NCBI RefSeq assembly: GCF_029433095.1
Contig: NZ_JARNTX010000001.1
Span: 310,001 to 374,000, forward strand
DNA: 64,000 nucleotides
Direction: 5' to 3'
Source: Hymenobacter sp. YC55
Lineage (GTDB): Bacteria; Bacteroidota; Bacteroidia; Cytophagales; Hymenobacteraceae
The position numbers were made by a program, and so were the translations under genes. Below, one piece after another: positions 26,340 to 34,823 of this stretch. The notes under the pieces were generated by a model, which was not told where the DNA came from, made no database searches, and was given only the letters and a program-made list of their open reading frames with translations. The stretch's first letter is position 1; each line of letters starts with the position of its first letter.

Positions 26340-27692
26340 TTAGTAGGAAGTGGGCAGACTGCCCTGAGCACGCAGCAAATCAACTTTGCTGCTTAGCACC
26401 TGAAACAAGGCGCTGTAGTAGTTGAGCTGCGAAGTGCGCAGCGTAGTTTGGGCGATAATCACGTCGAGGTAGGTTTTGATGCCTTCCCGGTACTGCAAGT
26501 TCACCACCGAGTACACCTCCCGCGAGAGTTCGAGGTTGCGCTGGCCCACGAGGTAGTCGGCGTAGTTGCTCTTGTACGCCGACATAGCCTGCTCGAATTC
26601 GGTGTTGATGCGGTTACGAGTAGCAATAATATCCTGGTCGAGGCGCTGGTCCACGAGCCGCTCACGGCGCAGGTTTTGCAAGCGCCGCGTGCCCTGGAAA
26701 ATCGGCAGCGACAACTGCAAGCCGGCGTAGGAGTTAGGAAAACGCCGACTGTATAAGTCGCTGAAATTGTTGTTCTGAAACACCGCGTTGTAGTTGCCAA
26801 ACGCCGAGAGCGAGGGCAGGAAGCCCAAACGGTAGTAGCTGATCTGCGCTTCCTGCAAGGCCTTCTGCGTTTGCAGGCGCTGCACTTCAATGCGGTTTCC
26901 CGGCTCCAGCCTCACAGTCGTATCGACGGCGGCATCGCGCATTAGGCGTATCGTGTCGTACTGGAGCACGAGGGGTTGCGTACCCGTCAAGCCCATCAGT
27001 TCCTTCAGGTAAGCCGACTTGGCATTGATGGCCTCCACGGCCCGTTTCCGATCCACAATGGAATTGTTGAGCAGAATCTCGGCCTGCTTGAAGTCAGTCT
27101 TGTCGACGATGCCGGCCTCGTAACGGGCCCGAGCATCCTGCAAGCTGCGTTGCAACCGAACGATGTCTTCCTTAAGTACATCGAGTTGGCGTTGGGAAAG
27201 CAGCACATCATAGAAGGCCTTGCTTACATCCGTCACCACATCAATGCGGACGCCCACCGTATTCTGCTGGTAAAACTGGCGGGACGGTCGAGCCGTACGT
27301 AGGGCTAGCCGCACGTCGTTGTTGTAAAGCGCCTGAGTAGCCGACAGGGCTACGGTTGAGGTGTTCTTCAACCCAATCTGGCGAGGAACGCTAATACCGT
27401 CGGCGTTGGGGAAAACCGTATAAGGCAGCTGAAAGTAATGCTGGCCGGTGGCGTTGAGCCCTATCTGCGGCAGCCAGCTCGAGAGGCCGATGCGAATAGT
27501 GGCCTCGTTGGTTTCTTCGTCGATGCGGGCTTGGCGCAGTACGGGCTGGTTCTGCAGCGCGTACTGCAAGCATTGCTCGAGCGTAAGTTGGCCGTTGGGA
27601 GAAGGAGAAGTGGGGGACTGGGCCTGTAGCCACATTGGGGCAAACAGGAGGAGACCAAGCAAAAGCCGGTGCATCCGTGTCATTTGTTTCAT
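26340..27692 (-). CDS. TolC-family outer-membrane channel, operon 2
   Basis: 450 residues with a cleavable signal peptide (HRLLLGLLLFAPMWLQAQS), not a lipobox, so a TolC-like rather than NodT-like channel. Two outer-membrane-efflux repeats are visible, with LTLEQCLQYALQNQPVLRQA at the start of the mature part, KDxKQAEILL-like DFKQAEILLNNSIVDRKRA, and the second repeat closing with NLQYREGIKTYLDVIIAQTT. It is the first gene of the operon. A small inverted repeat (AAAGCAG-CTA-CTGCTTT, 27702-27718) lies just before the start and could be an operator, but no local repressor gene is present. Confidence 0.92.
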   Translation of the reverse strand: MKQMTRMHRLLLGLLLFAPMWLQAQSPTSPSPNGQLTLEQCLQYALQNQPVLRQARIDEETNEATIRIGLSSWLPQIGLNATGQHYFQLPYTVFPNADGISVPRQIGLKNTSTVALSATQALYNNDVRLALRTARPSRQFYQQNTVGVRIDVVTDVSKAFYDVLLSQRQLDVLKEDIVRLQRSLQDARARYEAGIVDKTDFKQAEILLNNSIVDRKRAVEAINAKSAYLKELMGLTGTQPLVLQYDTIRLMRDAAVDTTVRLEPGNRIEVQRLQTQKALQEAQISYYRLGFLPSLSAFGNYNAVFQNNNFSDLYSRRFPNSYAGLQLSLPIFQGTRRLQNLRRERLVDQRLDQDIIATRNRINTEFEQAMSAYKSNYADYLVGQRNLELSREVYSVVNLQYREGIKTYLDVIIAQTTLRTSQLNYYSALFQVLSSKVDLLRAQGSLPTSY

Positions 27693-28403
27693 ATACTAGT
27701 GAAAGCAGCTACTGCTTTACGTAACTGAACGGTAAGCGACTAGCAAGCCGCAGGCAAACGAAAGGCCGGGGGTGATGGACACTGCCTACATTGGTCAGGC
27801 TGCATACGTGATTAAACTTTCGAGTAGCAACGTCTGCTCAGGGCGAGAAGCAGGTGGGATTGGCAGAGGCGCGCAGACGTAGTATCGAAGTAGGTGCAAG
27901 GCTGGTTAACAGTGATTCTTGCAAAAGGTTGTACGCCTGAAAAAGAAGTACGGCTAATAGCATAGGTCTAACTTGTTGGATCGGCCAACTAATGGACTTG
28001 ATAAGTTCAACAGCTACGGGTAGTTGCTTAAGGCTTACTTAGCTGGTAATGATGGTTTTATCAAAGATAAATTTGTGCTTCTCGATGAGAAAGCGCTTTC
28101 CTTTTAGAGCCTGATTTGGCCTAGTATTTCTGTTGGAAAGAACTTTATGAATTGAACTAAGCACCCCGTACTTACGCTATAGGCAGAGTTTGGATACCCT
28201 GGCCTTGCTGCTAAAGCGAGAATTCAGGGTCTTGCTATAAGCTTTCTAGGGTTTATGCTTTATTAGTATATTTGCAACCTTAAGCTTAATAATAAAGCAA
28301 AGTGGTAATTCAATACATAATATAATGGTGACTAAATAATTATTTTAACGCAACGTATCCTTTAAATATTTTCAATTATTCGCCTTTCAAACAGCGTTTG
28401 TAA
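27693..28403. other. 711-base gene-free region between RND operon 2 and the polysaccharide genes
   Basis: It must hold the divergent promoters of the TolC-like operon and of the GT2 gene. A short inverted repeat lies at 27702-27718. The half nearest the GT2 gene is strongly AT-rich. No open frame of interest, tRNA or repeat arm was recognised. Confidence 0.5.
28267..28274 (+). promoter_or_regulatory. Possible Bacteroidetes -7 box before the GT2 gene
   Basis: TATATTTG matches the Bacteroidetes -7 consensus TAnnTTTG exactly, about 130 bases before the GT2 start. A convincing -33 TTG at the right spacing is not seen, so this is a weak prediction. Confidence 0.3.
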
Positions 28404-29270
28404 ATGTCAGCCTCTCCCCTGGTTTCAATAATCATTCCTACATACAACGCCGTTAAGTATGTCGAGCAAACCGTTGAGAGTTGCTTAGCTCAAACCCATG
28501 ATTTAATTGAAATAATTATTCAGGATGATTGTTCTAGCGACGGAACATGGGAATTGCTAACCAAACTCTATGCGCAAGAGCCGAAAGTAAAGCTGTTCAG
28601 AAATATCAAAAACTTAGGTATTGGTGATAATTGGAACGCAGCCTATACAAAAGCGAGTGGAGAGTATTTCGTAATTTTCAATGCCGACGACCTCATGCAT
28701 CCTACTTTGGTTGCGGGGTTTCTAGCCAGGTTTAATTCAGACCCTACGCTTGATATAGTTACAGGGAAATTTGAAATTCTTGTAACCGAGACAAATAAAA
28801 CATTCACGTATCCAGACCACGTTGATATGCTCGGCGGCTTGGTTGGTGATTTGTATTCGCAATTATTTTTCAAGTCTGCTTTCCATTGGAACTTCAGTTT
28901 AGTGAAGAAGTCATTGCTGAAGAAGGTGGAGTTTGAAAATGGCGACTTGTTTTTGAATACTCAGGTTTGTGATTACGAATTATGGTACAGATGCTACTTA
29001 GCTGGTGCTAAAGTATACTTCGATGATACCAAAATTTGGGGCCACTACAGAAAGCATGAGTCCAATTCTTCTTCAAAGCCAAACGGTGAGCTAAGAAGCT
29101 TTCTGAAAGATTTTCTTAATTATCATCAAAATAGCTTTAAGAAGAAAAGCGGGCTCAATTACACTAGAGTATTAGCTAGAAGATTTTTAACCTTTTGTAA
29201 CAATAGAAAAAGCTTTGAGAAAGACGTATTCTATTTATATGTAAAACGGATTGCTCAAAGCGTATTGTAA
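28404..29270 (+). CDS. Family 2 glycosyltransferase
   Basis: Transfers a sugar from a nucleotide-sugar to a lipid-linked or polysaccharide acceptor on the cytosolic face; 288 residues. GT-A fold marks: VSIIIPTYNAVKYVEQTVES at the start, QDDCSSDGTWE with the nucleotide-binding Asp41-Asp42, and NADD (93-96) as the metal-binding DxD equivalent. Family length is usual for single-domain enzymes. The C-terminal part is Lys-rich with no membrane helices. Base composition is clearly AT-richer than the surrounding genes. The acetyltransferase gene begins two bases after its stop, so both are co-transcribed. Donor and acceptor cannot be deduced. Confidence 0.88.
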   Translation: MSASPLVSIIIPTYNAVKYVEQTVESCLAQTHDLIEIIIQDDCSSDGTWELLTKLYAQEPKVKLFRNIKNLGIGDNWNAAYTKASGEYFVIFNADDLMHPTLVAGFLARFNSDPTLDIVTGKFEILVTETNKTFTYPDHVDMLGGLVGDLYSQLFFKSAFHWNFSLVKKSLLKKVEFENGDLFLNTQVCDYELWYRCYLAGAKVYFDDTKIWGHYRKHESNSSSKPNGELRSFLKDFLNYHQNSFKKKSGLNYTRVLARRFLTFCNNRKSFEKDVFYLYVKRIAQSVL

Positions 29271-29272
29271 TC

Positions 29273-29812
29273 ATGAGGTTAAAAGGATTTAGGTTCGAGT
29301 TTAAAATATACCTGTGTAATTTTATTATTTCGTATGTACCAAGTCATTCTATAAGACTGTTCTATTATAGAAAGATTATGGGCTTCACTATTGGCAAAGG
29401 CAGTAGTGTTCATATGGGCTGTAAGTTCAATACGCCAGATACCTTCTGGATGGGCGAAAACAGCACGATCAACCAATTTTGCCGAATTGATAACAGAGGC
29501 GGTATTATTATCGGCAACAACGTTTCGATATCCCCCTATGTGAAGCTGATGACAGCAGATCATGACATGAACCATCCGCAATGCGTAGGGAGGCAAAGTG
29601 AAATAGCGCTTGAAGACTACGTATTCATCGGAGCCGATGCTATGTTGCTTGGTGGCGTCCGAATGAGAAAAGGCTCTGTTTTGGGCGCAAAATCACTTTT
29701 AACGAAATCAACAGAGCCTTTTGGGATTTATCTTGGTATGCCTGCTGTGCTCAAAAGCCAGCGAATTCATGATTTAGATTATAATGCTTCATATGACAGA
29801 TTATTTAATTAA
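29273..29812 (+). CDS. Left-handed beta-helix (hexapeptide) acetyltransferase
   Basis: O-acetyltransferase of the maltose/galactoside-acetyltransferase and WcaF-like group; 179 residues. The hexapeptide turns are visible as IGKGSSVHMGC, MGENSTINQFCRIDNRGG, IIIGNNVSISPYVKL, VFIGADAMLLGGVRMRKG and VLGAKSLLTKS. The likely catalytic His is His97 in TADHDMNHP. The first 35 residues are hydrophobic and basic, perhaps a membrane-facing helix. It starts two bases after the GT2 gene and shares its AT-rich composition. It probably decorates the sugar polymer made by the neighbouring enzymes with acetyl groups (inference from context). Confidence 0.87.
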   Translation: MRLKGFRFEFKIYLCNFIISYVPSHSIRLFYYRKIMGFTIGKGSSVHMGCKFNTPDTFWMGENSTINQFCRIDNRGGIIIGNNVSISPYVKLMTADHDMNHPQCVGRQSEIALEDYVFIGADAMLLGGVRMRKGSVLGAKSLLTKSTEPFGIYLGMPAVLKSQRIHDLDYNASYDRLFN

Positions 29813-30509
29813 TTATTAAGTGTTTATTAAATTATAAAAGGTGATTTTATCTTTTGCCGCTTATAAAGACTAAGCAAATAAATTACAGCGTGTAGCTGTT
29901 TTGCACATTCGTCATAGGGTTGCTATCAACACCTTGGGTAGCCCCATGTGAGGCAATATGTTGCAAAGCAAGAATGAAGGCAAAGAGAGAAAATGCCTCC
30001 TAATACTGGCGTGGTCTTCAGCGCATGGGCAGACAGGGACATCCCGTTAAGGCAGCAAGTCAGCAAGGTGCCCTTCTGGTTTTTGATTGCTATAGGATAT
30101 GCGAATCAGTAGTTCAGTAGTAGCGCGTGCTACTTACCTAGCCAAGAACTGATTAGCTACAAGCTAACGGGCAAAGTAAAAGGAGCTTCATTTCAGCGTT
30201 AGGCGGCCTGAAAGGCTGTTTTTCTAGGTATCAGCTGGGTGGCTTACTATCGTATATAAATATTTATAACGCCCTTAACAAAGAACAATCCGAAATAATG
30301 GGGGATATTTGTAGCAATAAAATATGATAAATCTGTAGACAACTTAGATGATCGGAAGAAATTGGTATATATGTTTATGAATAGTTATATAGTAACGTTT
30401 TTAAGTGCAAAAAAGTAACGCGAGCAAACACATGAAAGCATCTAGTAAACGAGCCTTCGCTCTGTAATTCATCACGTACTAGCAAGTCTTTCAGTCACAA
30501 GTAGTTTTT
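29813..30509. other. 697-base gene-free AT-rich region inside the polysaccharide cluster
   Basis: No open frame longer than a few dozen codons and no inverted-repeat element were recognised. The stretch may be the remains of a lost gene or a long leader for the flippase gene. The first 80 and last 250 bases are the most AT-rich. Confidence 0.45.
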
Positions 30510-31817
30510 ATGAGGGCATCGGTTCAACGCATAGTGAAACATCCCAACTATGCGCGAGCATTGGAGTGGGGTAAGCTGATTACAATCACTGGATCGGCGC
30601 AAATAGTAGTACAGGCTATAAGTTTCCTTTGCGGAATTTTAGTTATTCGTTTGCTCCCTACGCAAGAGTACGCTCTCTACACCCTGGCCAACACAATGCT
30701 CGGCACCATGGTGCTGCTAGCCGATGGAGGTATATCAACCGGGGTACTAGCCCAAGGCGGAAAAGTGTGGCAAGACCGAGAAAAACTCGGCACTGTGCTT
30801 GTCACCGGCCTCGACCTTCGGAAGAAATTTGCGATTGGCAGTTTGCTTATAGCCTCACCAATCTTGCTGTGGCTGTTGCGGCATCACGGCGCCAGCTGGC
30901 TGATGTCGGTCTTGCTGTTGCTGGCTACAATCCCGACGTTTCTCACGGGCTTGTCAAATACGCTGCTTGAAACTGCTCCTAAACTGCGGCAGGACATTGC
31001 TCCCCTGCAAAAAAATCAGGTGGGGGTAAACATTGGTCGTTTGGCGCTGCTGGTACTTACCATCTTCATTTTTCCCTGGGCCTTTGTGGCCATATTGGCG
31101 GCAGGTTTGCCTCAGATCTGGGGTAACTTCAGACTTAAGAAAATATCAGCGGGATACGCCGACCTGACGCAGCAACCAGACCCCGAAATCAGGGCGGCCA
31201 TTTTGAAGGTGGTAAAGCGGGTTCTGCCAGGAGCAGTCTACTATAGTGCCTCCGGTCAGATTACCGTGTGGCTGATGTCTATTTTTGGCACCACTGCAGC
31301 TATTGCGCAAATAGGGGCATTGTCTCGGCTGTCCACCATGCTTAGTCTGTTCACCATGCTCTTAATGACCTTGGTGATACCTCGTTTCGCCCGGTTATCG
31401 GCTGGTAAAGCGGTACTCCTCACGCGCTATTTTCAAATTCAAGGAGGACTATTGATTTTAAGTATTTGCATTGTAGGAACGGTGTGGATGTTTCCAAACC
31501 AAGTGTTGTGGATATTAGGTAAAAATTATTCCGGTCTGAATATTGAATTGGTTTTAAGCATAATAGGTAGTTGCCTTAACTTAATTACCGGCATATCTTT
31601 TTCTCTGGTTTCTAGTAGAGGATGGGCAACCAACCCTGCCATAACTATTTCGCTAGAAATTGCGGCTGTAATTATTGGTATTATGTTGATTGATGTGTCA
31701 ACGTTGAAGGGCGCTCTTATTCTTAACATCTTTGTTTCTATAATGCAGGCGTTGCTGTATATTATTTACGGTACGCTTAAAATAACAAAGTCTGAAGAAG
31801 TGGAAGTAGCTAACTAG
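30510..31817 (+). CDS. Polysaccharide flippase, Wzx-like (MOP superfamily)
   Basis: Inner-membrane protein of 435 residues with about 12 to 14 hydrophobic helices. It probably flips lipid-linked oligosaccharide units to the periplasm. The family pattern is weak in sequence but clear in layout: first helices ITGSAQIVVQAISFLCGILV and IRLLPTQEYALYTLANTMLG (the conserved amphipathic turn after helix 1), a central cytoplasmic stretch with Lys/Arg, then LTRYFQIQGGLLILSICIVG and the last helices. It sits among glycosyltransferase genes, which supports the call. The base composition is intermediate between the AT-rich genes upstream and the GC-richer ones downstream. Confidence 0.8.
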   Translation: MRASVQRIVKHPNYARALEWGKLITITGSAQIVVQAISFLCGILVIRLLPTQEYALYTLANTMLGTMVLLADGGISTGVLAQGGKVWQDREKLGTVLVTGLDLRKKFAIGSLLIASPILLWLLRHHGASWLMSVLLLLATIPTFLTGLSNTLLETAPKLRQDIAPLQKNQVGVNIGRLALLVLTIFIFPWAFVAILAAGLPQIWGNFRLKKISAGYADLTQQPDPEIRAAILKVVKRVLPGAVYYSASGQITVWLMSIFGTTAAIAQIGALSRLSTMLSLFTMLLMTLVIPRFARLSAGKAVLLTRYFQIQGGLLILSICIVGTVWMFPNQVLWILGKNYSGLNIELVLSIIGSCLNLITGISFSLVSSRGWATNPAITISLEIAAVIIGIMLIDVSTLKGALILNIFVSIMQALLYIIYGTLKITKSEEVEVAN

Positions 31818-32153
31818 GCTCTGTTTTGGCAGTGCTGTAAATCGCAAAATACTTTATAGTTGATTTTGGACTGCTGCTTGGGTATACGGGGTAGTTCTGA
31901 AATACATGTAGAGTCTGGCATATCTTTTTCACGTGGTAATTTTTATTCCTTGATGCGCTTTTGTATCTAATAGTTCTCTAAACTCGAAATTGCGCTCTAC
32001 TATTTATAAGTTTCACTTAACTATAATTTTAAATAAACAACTGTTTAGCTATTGCCTTCGTATCCGGTCAAGAATTTCGATTTTATAGTAGTTTTATAAA
32101 GTTGTTTCTCACGTAATTCTCTAGAAGTCCCTTGCGTAAGGCGTAAAGAAAAT
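31818..32153. other. 336-base AT-rich gap between flippase and glycosyltransferase genes
   Basis: No gene, hairpin with T-run or repeat arm recognised. It probably carries a promoter for the glycosyltransferase gene at 32154. Confidence 0.45.
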
Positions 32154-33284
32154 ATGAAAATAGTCTTCGTTTGTGGTTCGTTGGAGCCTGGTCGTGATGG
32201 GGTTGGAGATTATGCTAGGCGTTTGGCCGCAGAACTTATCCGTCAGGGCCATCAAGTTGCGGCTCTCGCGTTGCACGACACCTATGTTGAGGCGGAGCTA
32301 TCAGGGACGCAACAGGCCGAGCAAGTGCAGTTATCGGTTTTGCGGATTCCAGCTTCCTATAAAGAAACCGCCCGTTTTGCAGCTGCTCAGCAGTGGGTGG
32401 ACGCAATAAATCCTGATTGGCTAAGCTTACAGTACGTTGCATTTGCGTTTCAGCCTAAAGGGCTGCCATGGGGGCTCGGTGAGTCATTAGCGCGCTTGGG
32501 CCGAGGACGACGTTGGCACATCATGTTCCACGAGTTGTGGGTTGGGGTATTTATTGATGCTCCACTAAAGCACATCGTGTGGGGATGGGTCCAGAAGCAG
32601 CTAATTAAGTCTATGGTGAAAACGCTGCGCCCCGCCGTTATGCACACCCAGACTCGCCTTTACCAGCTTCTGCTGGGGCGCCTCGGATTCAAAGCCGACT
32701 ATCTGCCCTTATTTGCCAATATCCCTGTAACCAGCACGCAAAAAAAACCAGCGCAGTTGGGTGCTGATGGATCAGACAACACCGTATCCGTTATCATATT
32801 CGGCACCATTCACCCAGGTACTGCCATTGCGCAATTCGCCCAAGAAGCCTCCCAAATAGCCAAAACCAAAGGCACGCAGTTCTCCCTGACCACTATTGGC
32901 CGATGCGGAGCTAATCTGGAGCCATTTGTTAAGACTTGGCAAGATGAAGGACTAACCGTCAACATACTGGGAGAGCAACCAGCCGAGAAAATATCAGAAG
33001 TACTGCGCAACGGCACCATCGGGCTATCCACCACGTCGTTGGTGGTAACTGAGAAAAGTGGGACGGTAGCCGCCATGGTTGAACACGGTTTGCCGGTGCT
33101 GTGCATTGCCAGGGCTTGGTGGCCCCGGGGCGTGCCAAGCCTAGAGCAGCCAGTCGGAATAGCCGAGTATCACCCCGGTACTCTGGATACGTACTTGTCG
33201 AACATTGAGACCCCCCAGTTCACCAGCACGGTTCCGGAAATAGCGCGGGTGATGGCACAGGCTCTTGCTACTGCCACTAAATAA
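32154..33284 (+). CDS. GT-B glycosyltransferase
   Basis: 376 residues, cytosolic. The N-terminus MKIVFVCGSLEPGRDGVGDYARRLAAEL is the GT-B first strand and glycine-rich loop of family 4-like enzymes. The C-terminal domain contains the nucleotide-binding Rossmann part, VSVIIFGTIHPGTAIAQF, but the usual EGFGL/EaxxxG glutamate motif is replaced by LSTTSLVVTEKSGTVAAMVEHG. The carboxylate role may fall on Glu in VTEKSG. It probably adds a sugar to the same polymer as the neighbours. Exact family and donor unknown. Confidence 0.75.
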   Translation: MKIVFVCGSLEPGRDGVGDYARRLAAELIRQGHQVAALALHDTYVEAELSGTQQAEQVQLSVLRIPASYKETARFAAAQQWVDAINPDWLSLQYVAFAFQPKGLPWGLGESLARLGRGRRWHIMFHELWVGVFIDAPLKHIVWGWVQKQLIKSMVKTLRPAVMHTQTRLYQLLLGRLGFKADYLPLFANIPVTSTQKKPAQLGADGSDNTVSVIIFGTIHPGTAIAQFAQEASQIAKTKGTQFSLTTIGRCGANLEPFVKTWQDEGLTVNILGEQPAEKISEVLRNGTIGLSTTSLVVTEKSGTVAAMVEHGLPVLCIARAWWPRGVPSLEQPVGIAEYHPGTLDTYLSNIETPQFTSTVPEIARVMAQALATATK

Positions 33285-33493
33285 TGGTAGAACTGCGCAG
33301 AATTCCTTGTTGCGCGTCTTTTGGCTGTTCTTGGCTCGATATAGTTGATTTTTGAAATAGCTTGCGCTGGTACGTCGGTCGAGGTACTTCCAATCTACGT
33401 CGAGCCGCCACCACACGAGTTATGCTCCTTCTTATGCCTTACTTGCGCCCGACTGCTAATCCCAAGCCTAGTGGCCTCTAATTCTGTTTGTTC

Positions 33494-34747
33494 ATGAAAT
33501 TGATCTACTCTCACCCCACCGGTAATGCCAACGTGCGTGCTGCGGCTAGTGGACTAGCAGAGGCAGATCTGCTGGCGGAATTTCACACCACTATAGCGTC
33601 GTTTCCGGGCACTATGCTCGATGGGCTAGGAGGAATCGGTCCGCTTGCCGAAATCAGGCGCCGCCGCTATGACCCGGCGCTTAAGCCGTTTGCGCACATG
33701 TGGCCTTGGCGGCAAGCCGGCCGGATACTCGCCGGCAAAGCAGGACTATCGGGCTTGAACCGGCACGAAACCGGGTATTTCAGCGTCGATGCCATTTATC
33801 AAAGCCTCGACCGACGCATTGCGAACCGGTTGCAGGCGGGCATGAAGCGCGGCGTGAAAGGCGTGTATGCCTACGAGGACGGCGCAGTAGAATCGTTTAG
33901 GGCCGCCAAAAAGCTTGGGCTACAGTGCTTATATGATCTGCCGATTGGCTATTGGCGCGCCTCGTTGCGGCTGCTAGAGCCCGAGCGCCAGAAGTGGCCG
34001 GCCTGGGCGCCTACCCTGACGGGTTTCGAAGATTCGCCAGCTAAACTAGCCCGTAAGGACGAAGAACTGCAGTTGGCCGACCGGATTTTCGTAGCCAGCC
34101 AGTTCACGGCCAAAACGCTGCAGGATTACCCCGGTTCGCTCGCGCCCATCGAGGTTATTCCGTATGGCTATCCGCCCGTAGGCAGCCCTCGCGACTACAG
34201 CGGCCTAGGCAGTGGCCGGCCCTTGAAGGTGCTTTTTGTGGGCGGACTCTCGCAGCGCAAAGGCATTGCTAATCTTTTTGCCGCTGTCGATATTCTTGGT
34301 CGTCATGTGGAGCTAACCGTGGTTGGCCGAAAAGGCAGCGACAACTGCAAGCCCCTGGATGATGCGCTAGCCAAGCACCGCTGGATTCCGAGCTTGCCCC
34401 ACGACCAGGTGCTGGCCATCATGCGGGAGCACGACGTATTCGTGTTTCCTTCGCTCTTCGAAGGTTTTGGGCTGGTTATCACCGAGGCCATGTCGCAGGG
34501 CGTACCCGTGATTACCACCGACCGTACCGCAGGCCCCGATCTGATCGAGCACGGCCGCAATGGCTGGCTGGTGGAAGCCGGCTCGACTGAAGCGTTGGTT
34601 TCGACTATCGAGGAAATGCTACGGCGCCCCGCATCGGTTGCGGAAGCAGGCCGCGCCGCCCTCGAATCTGCCCGGGCCCGCCCTTGGCAGGTGTACGGCC
34701 AGGAGCTAACGGCCGCTATTATGAAGCATCAAGCCTCGGTGGTATAA
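33494..34747 (+). CDS. Family 4 glycosyltransferase
   Basis: 417 residues from ATG 33494 (MKLIYSHPTGNANVRAA); a TTG two codons upstream is less likely. The C-terminal GT1/GT4 Rossmann domain is textbook: LKVLFVGGLSQRKGIANLF binds the donor phosphate with its R-K pair, and FVFPSLFEGFGLVITEAMSQG holds the EGFGL plus the distal glutamate of the E-x7-E motif. The N-terminal domain lacks helices spanning the membrane. It is the last gene of the polysaccharide group, convergent with pbpC, and has the high GC of the backbone, unlike genes 28-32 kb. Confidence 0.88.
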   Translation: MKLIYSHPTGNANVRAAASGLAEADLLAEFHTTIASFPGTMLDGLGGIGPLAEIRRRRYDPALKPFAHMWPWRQAGRILAGKAGLSGLNRHETGYFSVDAIYQSLDRRIANRLQAGMKRGVKGVYAYEDGAVESFRAAKKLGLQCLYDLPIGYWRASLRLLEPERQKWPAWAPTLTGFEDSPAKLARKDEELQLADRIFVASQFTAKTLQDYPGSLAPIEVIPYGYPPVGSPRDYSGLGSGRPLKVLFVGGLSQRKGIANLFAAVDILGRHVELTVVGRKGSDNCKPLDDALAKHRWIPSLPHDQVLAIMREHDVFVFPSLFEGFGLVITEAMSQGVPVITTDRTAGPDLIEHGRNGWLVEAGSTEALVSTIEEMLRRPASVAEAGRAALESARARPWQVYGQELTAAIMKHQASVV

Positions 34748-34823
34748 GACACAGCAATAGTAGAAGCCAGCGCCGGTTGGGGTAGTGCAAAGCAGAAGCT
34801 TTAGGCTGCCCCAACCGGCGCTG

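Noticed and set aside
27693..28403. Search for tRNA or small RNA genes in the long gaps at 27.7, 29.8, 37.1, 41.0, 61.0 and 62.8 kb
   Set aside because: No cloverleaf pattern with a T-arm GTTCRA motif at the right spacing was found by eye; a covariance search was not possible.
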